A DNA stretch of 64,000 nucleotides, taken from positions 1,256,001 to 1,320,000 of the forward strand of contig JAJTWR010000236.1 in assembly GCA_021613335.1 (NCBI GenBank), read 5' to 3'. Source of the stretch: Whitmania pigra. Its lineage: Eukaryota; Annelida; Clitellata; Hirudinida; Haemopidae. Of the stretch, positions 46,919-57,297 are shown in pieces; the stretch's first letter is position 1; the number at the start of each line of letters is the position of its first letter. Both the position numbers and the translations under genes were made by a program. The notes beneath the pieces were generated by a model, which had not been told where the DNA came from, did not search any database, and saw nothing but the letters and a program-made list of their open reading frames with translations.

Positions 46919-49900
46919 CTGCAAGCAACGATTCAACGTCAAATTTTGCAGGTCTAGGAAATATAGCATTTACACGAAACCCATGCTATGCCCAGATGTA
47001 GAAACTCATTTTCAGTTAGAGTGCGAGATCCGATAATGATTCTGTTATTTTTCTCCAGTGCCTAAGGCAGCACAATCAAACTCATAAATAATGGAGCAAA
47101 TGCTGTGGTGGAAGTTGTGATGACAACTACGATGATGATGATGATGATGATTTGCATCATTGGCGGATGTTTGTTGCATCTTTTAGAAACACGCAATTGA
47201 GAACTCAATGCACTGACATTATTCAGGAAATATTTACAACGTGCTACTAAACGATAATTATTTTGTCTGTTTAGAGCCTATTATTAAGACTCCATCCTTA
47301 TCAAATATAAATCACAAGTAGACACAATTACCATAATTGCCTTCATTGTCCAAACGTTATGTGGACTCATTACCGCTGACATTGTTGTCTCAGTAGTCAC
47401 CAGCCCATCACAATCATCACTATCACATCATCGCAATCACTGTCACATCAAAATCATCACCATCACTATTCAATCATAATCACTGCTGTCAGGTCGCAAT
47501 CACCATCATCACCATCACAATTTCATTCATTGCCACTCACCCTTTCCAGGCATAACCCAGCAAAATGCAAAAGACAGGTTGGGGCTTGATGAAGCATAAA
47601 ACTCAAAATAAACGATCGCAGAATACAATGAGGAGCTTCGAATAAGTTCTGTGGTTATTCCGAGCGGCCCAGTTAAGATTTTAACTTCTTCTAAATATTT
47701 AGTAGTAGAAGTATAACGTCAAGCAAACAAACGACAACAACAAGCAATGGCTCTGAGCAGATTAGTCCTTTGTCCAAAGAGGAGGAAATACAGATTCACA
47801 AGACTGTTTGTTTGATTTTTGATGTCAACTTATAAGTTGCTCTGAGTGACTCTTTGACATTAAGTCCTAAGTAAACCTGAAATGAGAATGTTTTTGGAAA
47901 TGAAAAAGGCTAAATGTTTAAGGCCAATGCAGTGAGAATAAGTTCAATTCGAATTTTTAAAATGTGCTGTAATTGGATGTTGAGCTTTACAAACATCTAA
48001 TTTAATTGAAGACTTGAGTAAAGACTCATGCAACTGCCTCAATGTCTTCAAAATGTTTCATAATTCTAACACTTAAGTTATTCAAAGAATTTGCAAGTCC
48101 ACTTCAAATTACATACAGCATGCATTAAAGTACCTTATAATAAGCTGCATTAGTATGTTTAAACATTTCAATACTATTTTTTGCATAAATTATCCAGTGT
48201 CGTCACAATTACCAAGAAATCCAATAAAGTTTTAAAAAAATATTTGGACAATTCATAAATTACATAAGTAGTCCTAAAAATAAGAAAGAAGTCGCCTTAA
48301 TAGTCGCCTTTTCAATTTTATACAAATTTTTCAAATCCAATTCATTTAGTTTGCATCATTAAAAGTATGTAATCAAAAACATAAATATGCTTCGAAAACT
48401 TGGCATTACCTTTAGTCTCTATTTCAGATAACAGACTTTTATAAACCGCTCAAAATGAAGATGTTTCAGTGTAATACTAAATCCTGTTCTCAACCAAATG
48501 TCGATCACGAACCGGCAAGAAACCGCCTACATGGAATCCTTTGAATCGCAGCTCACACAGAGGCCGACTATTATATTGACAACCATTAAAAACTCATCAG
48601 CATTTCCAACTGATTTTAAAAGTAAACTTTTTAATTATATGAAAATTGTTTCTGTTTCCAAAAATCGTGAGACCAGCTAAGAAAGGTTAATTGCACTACT
48701 TAATTAAAGTCATCGATATGCACCTCATTAAACCCAAGCTTGAGTTTTCTAGCTATGCAATTTCTAGATTTCCATATCTTTTTCATAAATTCTTCAAATT
48801 AAACAATTGAACCTTAAAACCAATAAAATTACTTTTCTAAATGCTTTTAAAGGAGAAATTTCAGGCTGAGTCAGCACTGATGACATAGCTTAAAATAGTT
48901 AATTATAAAAATTCATTTCAACTTTTTCATTTTCTTCAACTTCTTTAAGCATTTTTAAAACATCTCCTATTTGAATTATTTTATAATTAAATATTTGTCA
49001 AAATTGACTTTTTAATTTGGTCGCAACATGACATGACGGTCACATGGTTCACCTCTAACGATTTCTAAAACTTATTTATTTTATTAAAGCCGGTTGCATA
49101 ACTAGGATGATTTGAAACTTCTACATTTGTCCCAATTTAAGAAAATCGAGTTTTAATAAGATTATTGTTGGTTGGTCACCCTGACCGAATCCTTAACCCA
49201 CCAAAAAAAATTAATTTCCATTTTAAAATCATCGAGCCTCAACATTTGCAATGCCTAAACGTCGAATAATAATGTTGTATGAATAAGACGAACTTTGCTA
49301 CAAAATAAAACAAATGACAAAATCGCAGCCAGTCCCACTTATGTTCCATAGTAATTTACTCTTAACTAATGATTAATTACCATTCAAATTTATTAGAGAG
49401 TTATTATTCAACTCGTACTCATACTTGCCCTCATCTTAGCTTTTGCTTAAAGAAGCTGGCTATTAATATTGCAAGTCTAACATAAAGAAATTGCAAATTA
49501 TTCAAACAGTTTTGCGAGAATATAAAACAACGTAGAACGAATATCAAGCTCAAGAAAGTTTGAAATGAATAATTAAAAAAAATCATGGTAGCACAGACAT
49601 CCTGAAACAAAAGTAGGGTGGCTACAATTCAAAATATCAATTTTGTATAAAATAATTTCACACAAAAAAAGGCAGATGGGTTGGGAACAACTTGTCAAGG
49701 CAGTCGTTAAAAAGAAGCCTCAAAATCGAGATATCCACTTTAGAAAGCTAAAGCTCCCTTGCCATCCATAAACAAATCTTCCCAAATTTAACTTGGAAGA
49801 GCCAAAAAAACATGATGGTGCATCGGCATGACAAACATTTCCGCCCTATTTGAATACATAGAAAACTACCCAGATTGGACCAAAGCAGTAAAACGACAAT

Positions 49901-49947
49901 GGAGAACGGCGGGACTGAATATCACTCGATTCATGTTTGAGGCACCT
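46919..49947. other. About 3 kb without a recognised gene (ORP 5' side to the esterase remnant)
   Basis: AT-rich, with a CA-rich stretch (46575-46605), GAT units near 47131-47153 and degenerate ATCACC repeats (47400-47520). The part after about 48895 resembles 50232-50917 and is an older duplicate of the esterase 3' flank. One or more upstream ORP exons may be hidden here. Confidence 0.45.
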
Positions 49948-50001
49948 TCAAAGCTTGGCCTTGAGATACTCTAAGATATCTCCAAAGATCTTTTTGGAAA
50001 C
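49948..50001 (-). pseudogene. Remnant of a fourth NCEH1-like esterase copy (last 17 codons)
   Basis: On the minus strand it reads VSKKIFGDILEYLKAKL and a stop, matching the C-terminus of the three intact copies (VSKRIFGDMVDYLKAKL). Similarity ends abruptly upstream of the Val codon. The flank from about 48895 to here also resembles the 3' flank of copy 1, with many substitutions, so this copy is older than the others and has lost its body. Confidence 0.85.
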
Positions 50002-50917
50002 ATTGTAAGGTTAAGGTTAGGTTATATATTTTTTGCTTTTATTTAAATGGGCGGAACGGGAAGAAAAGTGGGTCCCCGGTGAGCAGCCAACGATGTCTCT
50101 CTGGCTTGTGTCTACGGGAAACCGAACGGGTTGCCCACCCCAATCCCGTTATCATTAAGCACAGGTTGCCCAGCAATACATGTACGATTGAAAAACACAA
50201 ATTTTCAAATTTTAGAGACAGATCCACTGTCCAATTATAGAAATTCATCTCAACATTTTTATTTCCATCAATCTATAAGTATTTTTCTAACATCTTCATC
50301 TTTTAATTATTCTATGATTATATAGTTGTCAAAATTGACGTCTTAATTTGGTCGCGATATGGCACGATGGTCACAAACGTACAAAAAATGGTTCATCATC
50401 TCTGATAATTCCTACAACTCATTTATTTAATTTTATTTTAGTTATAACTAAGATTATTCAAACCCAAAATTTATGCGTAGCTGACGACCCAGAACCATTC
50501 GAATTAATTACGGAGTTGTCGTTCAACTCGTACTCAAGCTTGTTCTCACCGTGGCGTTTGTTTAAATGAAGATGGCCATTATTATAGCCTGCTTAACGTA
50601 AAGTCGGAATTGTAAATTATTCAAATACTTTTGCGGGAATATAAAACAACGTAGAATGAGAACACTGTCTCAATATTGAAGCTCAACCTTATGATGATTT
50701 GAAATGAATAATTAAAGCAAATCATGGTAACACATATTCAGACAAAATTAGGGTGTCACTGGCAACAAATTAAAAATATCAAATGTGTATAAAATAATTT
50801 CACAAAAAAAAGGCAAAAGACAGGTCTTTAATGAAGACCATAGAAAACCATCAAGATGGAACTCAAGCGGGTAACAAGACAACAGATACTGGCACTCGAT
50901 TCATGCTTGAGGCACCC

Positions 50918-53027
50918 TTAAAGCTTGGCCTTGAGATAGTCTACCATATCCCCAAAGATCCTTTTGGAAACATTGTAGTGCTCAGTCCAAATTAAGACAC
51001 CATGAAAGGCTCCTTGATAGTGCATCATCTTCGTCTCGACTCCTTGTCTCTTCAAACGTTCACCGTACATGAGGCCGTCGTCCCTCAGGACGTCAAATTC
51101 TGCTGTAATGAGATAGGTGTCTGGCAGGCCAGACAAATCGCTGGCCAAGAGAGGGGCATATAATGGATCCGTGAGGACACCTTTTAGTCTTTCAATATCT
51201 TTCTCAGATTCTTTTGAAAGTTCTGGTGATGATGATGAAGCAGGGTCAGCTGTGGTGGTAGATGATGAATTTATTCCAAGGGATTTCCAGTCAACAAGGG
51301 GAGCAAGTTTTCCATCTGGATCAATGACCTTTTGGTGCCTACAAAAATAAAAAATAACTTAAGAATGAACACGAGTACTTATGTATATTTTCGCACCTTC
51401 CTTCAATGAAATCATCCGATAGAAGGTGTCCTTTGCTACCAAAGGCATACCACAACCAGAAGTTGGTCATGCTGGACCTGGAGAGAACCTCATCAAGATA
51501 GTTCTGGTTATAGGAAGGTGTGTCAAAGCGGTAGGCTTGGAGACACGGAACGGCGAGTATTTGAAGCTTATTCTTCCAGATGAGGTTCGAGTCCCTGATC
51601 TTTATGGAAAGTGCAGCTGCTAGGTTACCTCCGGCACTCATTCCTGTTTACAAGGGGCAGACAAATTATCAATTTAACATACTATTACATATACAACTTA
51701 TTATTATTCATACAGCATACTATTATACCATAAAACATACGTTCTATTATAAGTATAACATACTGTTGTACATATTATTTTATGTTATCACCGTTTTAGT
51801 TTTTAATGTTTATCATCACCTCCTACAGCAATTCTGAATGGGTCGACATTGTGCTCTAAGGCATTCTCGATGAAATGTTTTGTGGCAGTAAAACAATCAT
51901 CCAGAGGAGTGGGGTACGGAAATTCCGGAGCCATTCTGTATCTTGATTCATTAAGTATTAAGTATTATGTAGCAAGTGCTAACTCATTGTGCACAATCTA
52001 GAACACTTTTGCAGGTTTGGAAAATTATTGAAATAATTAAAAAAATGAAAACAATATAATTAATTTTATCAGAATTTAAAAATTATTGGTTAATATATTT
52101 TGCAGAACAACAACATCGAATAAAAAATGGCCACTCTGAGAGATGCGTAAGTTGCCAAACTTGCAAAGGAATTCGAATAGACTTTTGAGAAGCAACTTAC
52201 TCAATGGACACGATCATCATCTTCATGGCCTTACACAATTCTTCTAAAAACTCTGAATCCATTTCTGAAAAGAAAAATGTTCAGTTATAGAACCAACATT
52301 TCAGATCATGTCAGGTCTTTTTCATAAACTCAAGATGTCTATTCTGAACCTTCAACCAACCTGCTGAACCTATGACCCATCCACCACCATGGATCCATAT
52401 AAGGGCAGGTCCGTTAGAATCTTTTTCTTTAGGTTCAATGATCAAAACATCAACTCCAGCAAACGAATCCTTATATTTCTGCATCAATCAGAAGTTATGC
52501 TGATAGGTTAATGACATAGATCAAAAAAAGACTAATTTAACCATTCTATTTAACTTGAGCCAATATACTTTATGAACAAAAAATTTTCAATAATGCAATT
52601 AGAATGTAAATGACATGTTACAAATGTCTGTTACTAACCCTGATGTCATCATAAATAGGCTTTTTTGATTCCGAAAACCCAATGCTCGCCAACTTTCTCA
52701 AAAGAATTACCTTATGTCCCAAGCCAACCTTCTCTCCCAATTCTGCCTATTGACAACATTAGCAAAATTGGTCGTCATCTCCACCAAAACAGAAATGTTA
52801 GACATACAACCTCATTTTAAAATTAAACTCGATTATATATTAAAAATAAAATTTGAGACAAAATTAAGGATACTAACCAGAAAAATTCCTATTTTCGAGG
52901 CACCATAGATCCAGGCAACCTCACTCTTCTGCTCCAAACCTTCCGGGATATTGAAATTTATCGTCCACCAATAAGCCAAGCCAGCGACAATCAAACTGAG
53001 TATAACTGCCTTGGAAACGAAAGACAT
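50918..53027 (-). CDS. NCEH1/AADAC-like microsomal esterase, tandem copy 1 (7 exons)
   Basis: Exons on the minus strand: 53027-52878, 52746-52639, 52478-52361, 52264-52201, 51941-51820, 51643-51397, 51338-50918; 1230 nt, 409 residues (human NCEH1 408). I use the ATG at 53027 (MSFVSKAVILSLIVAGLAYWW), which starts a type II signal anchor; the open frame before it has no ATG. Hormone-sensitive-lipase family marks: oxyanion motif HGGGW (116-120), nucleophile elbow GMSAGG with Ser190, acid Asp352 in EFDVLRDDG and His382 in GAFHG. The usual elbow is GDSAGG; Met replaces Asp. Family members hydrolyse cholesteryl, acylglycerol or drug/xenobiotic esters on the lumenal side of the ER. Its 3' flank has lost about 190 bp found in copies 2 and 3, including an AATAAA. 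Confidence 0.93.
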
Positions 53028-53837
53028 TGCGAGAAATATGAAAAGGAGTAGAAACTTCAAAACTGGATACGACTTCTCCGTACTATTTATTAACTGCAGA
53101 CATTATATGCATATGCAGAACTACCCTCCCCTCAACGGGTCTACATCTCCCTCTGCATGACCTGTCAAGGTGTGATTTGTAATATATATTAATATGTTTG
53201 TAGTAATTCATTTCAATTAGAATATTATTATCACTAAAATAGAGCTAGTTTTTCCGGCATTTACATATTTATATTTGAGCGCCAGGTTAGAATTTTTTAA
53301 ACCGTGTCATCTGTGATTGATATGTTCGCTGTCATTATTATAGCCTGCTTAACGTAAAGTCGGAATTGTAAATTATTCAAATACTTTTTCGAGAAAATAA
53401 AACAACGTAGAATGAATCCACTGTCTCAATATTCAAGCTCAATATTATGATGATTTGAAATGAATAATTAAAGCAAATCATGGTAACACATATTCAAACA
53501 AAAATTAGGGTGTCACTGGCAACAAATTAAAAATATCAAATGTGTATAAAATAATTTCACAAAAAAAAAGGCAAAAGATGAGTTGGGAACATCTTGCCAA
53601 GGCAGTCATTAAAAACATTTAATATCCATTTGAGCTTTTGCTTTATTTACATCCTTGTCAGCAACCAATAAAAATACCCCAAATTAGTTCGGAAAAGACA
53701 AAAAAGCCACATGGCCATGCGGGCATGTCAAACATTTCCGCCATATTTTGATGAAAACCATAGAAAACCATCAAGATGGAACTCAAGCGGGTAACAAGAC
53801 AGCAGATAACGGCACTCGATTCATGCTTGAGGCACCC
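53028..53837. promoter_or_regulatory. Copy 1 promoter and copy 2 3' flank
   Basis: The minus strand just upstream of copy 1 has the conserved block TGCATATGCATATAATGTC (near 53110-53092) and TTAATAAATAGTAC (near 53091-53078), also present before copy 3. The 3' flank of copy 2 carries AATAAA (complement of 53642-53647) about 190 bases after its stop. Confidence 0.55.
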
Positions 53838-55979
53838 TTAAAGCTTGGCCTTGAGATAGTCTACCATATCCCCAAAGATCCTTTTGGAAACATTGTAGTG
53901 CTCAGTCCAAATTAAGACACCATGAAAGGCTCCTTGATAGTGCATCATCTTCGTCTCGACTCCTTGTCTCTTCAAACGTTCACCGTACATGAGGCCGTCG
54001 TCCCTCAGGACGTCAAATTCTGCTGTAATGAGATAGGTGTCTGGCAGGCCAGACAAATTGCTGGCCAAGAGAGGGGCATACAATGGATCCGTGAGGACAC
54101 CTTTTAGTCTTTCAATATCTTTCTCAGATTCTTTTGAAAGTTCTGGTGATGATGATGAAGCAGGGTTAGCTGTGGTGGTAGATGATGAATTTATTCCAAG
54201 GGATTTCCAGTCAACAAGAGGAGCAAGTTTTCCATCTGGATCAATGACTTTTTGGTGCCTACAAAAATAAAAAATAACTTAAGTGTGAACACGAGTATGC
54301 ATGTATATTTTCGCACCTTCCTTCAATGAAATCATCCGATAGAAGGTGTCCTTTGCTACCAAAGGCATACCACAACCAGAAGTTGGTCATGGTGGACCTG
54401 GAAAGAACCTCATTGAGATAGTTCTGGTTATAGGAAGGTGTGTCAAAGCGGTAAGCTTGGAGACACGGAACGGCGAGTATTTGAAGCTTATTCTTCCAGG
54501 TGAGGTTAGAGTCCCTGATCTTTATGGAAAGTGCAGCTGCGAGGTTACCTCCGGCACTCATTCCTGGTTGCAAGTGGCAGAAAAATTATCAATTTAACGT
54601 ATTACATATACAACTTACTGTTATTCAAACAGCTTACTATTACACCATAAAACATATGTTCTATTATAAGTATAACATACTGTTGTTTTTAATGTTTATC
54701 ATCACCTGCTACAGCAATTCTGAATGGATCGACGTTGTGCTCTAAGGCATTCTCGATGAAATGTTTTGTGGCAGCAAAACAGTCATCCAGAGGAGTGGGG
54801 TATGGAAATTCCGGAGCCATTCTGTACCTTGATTCATTAAGTATTAAATATTATGTAATAAGTCCTAACTCATTGTGCCTTTGAGATAAGAAATTTGAAT
54901 TGCTGACACTAACAATACTTGGTAACTATTGCAGTCAGTGGCACATCTAGAACACTTCGGCAAGTTTGGAAAATTATTGAAATAATTAAAAAAAATAAAA
55001 ATAATTTGATTAATTTTTTCAGAATTTAAAAATTATTGGTTAATATATTTTGCAGAACAACAACATCGAGTAAAAAATGGCCACTTATGCAGAGATGCAT
55101 AAGATGCCAAACTTGCAAAGGAATTCGAATAGACTTTCGAGAAGCAACTTACTCAACGGACACGATCATCATCTTCATGGCCTTAGACAATTCTTCTAGA
55201 AACTCTGAATCCTTTTCTGAAAAGAAAAATGTTCAGTTACAGAACCAGCATTTCAGATCATGTCAGGTCTTTTTCATAAACTCGAGATGTCTATTCTGAA
55301 CCTTCAACCAACCTGCTGAACCTATGACCCATCCACCACCATGGATCCATATAAGGGCAGGTCCGTTAGAATCTTTTTCTTTAGGTTCAATGATCAAAAC
55401 ATCAACTCCAGCAAACGAATCCTTATATTTCTGCATCAATCAGAAGTTATGCTGATAGGTTGATGACATAGATCTAAAAAAGACTAATTTAATCATTCTA
55501 TTTAACTTGAGCCAATATACTTTATGAACAAAAAATTTACAATAATGCAATTAGAATGTAAATGACATGTTACAAATGTCTGTTACTAACCCTGATGTCA
55601 TCATAAATAGGCTTTTTTGATTCAGAAAACTGAATGCTAGCCAACTTTCTCAAAAGAATTACCTTATGTCCCAAGCCAACCTTCTCTCCCAATTCTGCCT
55701 ATTGACAACATTAGCAAAAGTGGTCGTCATCTCCACCAAAACAGAAATGTTAGACATAAAACCTCATTTTAAAATTAAACTCGATTATATATTAAAAATA
55801 AAATTTGAGACAAAATTAAGGATACTAACCAGAAAAATTAATATTTTCGTGGAACGAAAGATCCAGGCAACTTCATTCTTCTGCTCCAAACCTTCCGGGA
55901 TATTGAAATTTATCGTCCACCAATAAGCCAAGCCAGCGACAATCAAACTGAGTATAACTGCCTTGGAAACGAAAGACAT
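53838..55979 (-). CDS. NCEH1/AADAC-like microsomal esterase, tandem copy 2 (7 exons)
   Basis: Exons on the minus strand: 55979-55830, 55698-55591, 55430-55313, 55216-55153, 54827-54706, 54563-54317, 54258-53838; 1230 nt, 409 residues. Exon lengths and phases equal those of copy 1, and no stop or frameshift is seen. HGGGW, GMSAGG, DVLRDDG and GAFHG are all kept. Differences from copy 1 cluster at the end of exon 1 (EVAWIFRSTKILIFL against EVAWIYGASKIGIFL), at the start of exon 4 (EKDSEF for EMDSEF) and just before the elbow (AVAGMSAGG for AVGGMSAGG). Its promoter lacks about 37 bp that copies 1 and 3 share, including the AATAAATA/TATAAT block, so it may be expressed differently. Confidence 0.93.
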
Positions 55980-56367
55980 TGCGAGAAATATGAAAAGGAG
56001 TAGAAACTTCAAAATTAGACCGACTGCTCCGCAGAACTACCCTCCCCTCAACAGGTCTACATATCATTCTTCATGACCTCTCAAGGTGTGATTTGTAATA
56101 TATATTAATATGTTTGTAGAAATGCATTTCAATTAGAATATTATTATTATCACTAAAATAGAGCTAGTTTTTTCGGCATTACCATATTGGTATTTGAGCG
56201 CCAGGCTAGAATGATGTTTTGAACCGTGTCATCCGTGATTGATTTGTTCGCTGTCATTATTAAAGCCTGCTTAACGTAAAGTCGGAATTGTAAATTATTC
56301 AAATACTTTGCGAGAATATAAAACATCGTAGAATGAATCTACTGTCTCAATATTCAAGCTCAATATT
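55980..56367. promoter_or_regulatory. Copy 2 promoter region with internal deletion
   Basis: Compared with the copy 1 and copy 3 promoters, the sequence jumps from CTGCTCC to GCAGAACTACC at about 56028-56033. The TATA-like and ATGCATATGCAT block between them is missing. The rest of the flank is shared. Confidence 0.6.
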
Positions 56368-56890
56368 AGATCATCCAATCAATTGAGATCTGAATTTTCC
56401 CGTACCACCTTCAAAAAATTCTCCATATGTTGCAAAGGTCCACTCTTGTTCTCCTCTCTGCCGTCGTCCCTTGTTTCTCTAAACAGTTCCTCACTATTTA
56501 AATCCCATCTTAAAAAACACATTCTATCCACCCGTTGAACCTGTTATCCACATTTCCACCTTATCATTCATTTTATTATCCTGGTTTTTTCCTCGTTGAT
56601 TACATCGCTTATTCATTATTCCGATTATTCATCGTCTCTCAGTTGTTGCCATTAATTTTCACCTGTCGTTACCATTAGAAATTTATATATATGCAAAGAC
56701 CCTTTCAAACGCCCCTTTAAATTTGTCAAATGAAACAACCTATCCCCTAGACGGGAATTAATTCCCTTGGGATAGTTCATTAATGAATTTGTGAATCTTT
56801 TTTTGGTGTGATTTTTTTTTGGCTATTTGAATATAGTTTTTTGAAAATAAACGAATTCAACCTGAAAAAAAAAAAAAAAAAAAAAAAAAA
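56368..56890 (+). mobile_element. 5'-truncated non-LTR retrotransposon with poly(A) tail
   Basis: An insertion of about 520 bp has a 28-base A run at its 3' end and an AATAAA at 56846-56851. It is flanked by AATATTA on the left (56362-56368) and right (56889-56895), a target-site duplication. From 56371 to the TGA at 56536-56538 it encodes KFSICCKGPLLFSSLPSSL and then LFKSHLKKHIL, the usual C-terminus of a LINE reverse transcriptase ORF. Matching flanks in copies 1 and 2 lack it, so it arrived after the esterase duplication. Confidence 0.88.
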
Positions 56891-57297
56891 TATTATGATG
56901 ATTTGAAAGGAATAATTAAAGCAAATCATGGTAACATATATTCAAACAAAAATTAGGGTGTCACTGGCAACAAATCAAAAATATCAAATATGTATAAAAT
57001 AATTTCACAAAGAAAAAAGCAAAATATGGTTCGGGAACATCTCGCCAAGGCAGTCATTAAAGACATTGAATATCCACTTGAGCTTTCGCTTTATTTGCAT
57101 CATTGTCAGCTATCAATAAAAATATCCCAAATTAGCTTGGAAGAAGCAAAAAAGCATCATGGCCATGCAGGCATGACAAACATTTCCGCCATAATTTAAT
57201 GAAAACCATAGAAAACGTTCAAGATGGAACTCAAGCGGGTAACAAGACAACAGATAACTGCAGGGCTGAATATCACTCGATTTATGCTTGAGGCACT

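Noticed and set aside
48498..48680. 60-codon plus-strand frame near the ORP 5' side
   Set aside because: No similarity seen, on the wrong strand for an ORP exon, and inside old duplicated flank-like sequence.
53028..53063. Longer N-terminus for esterase copy 1 (and equivalents in copies 2 and 3)
   Set aside because: The frame is open upstream but begins with TTG; the first ATG gives a normal signal anchor and the expected family length.
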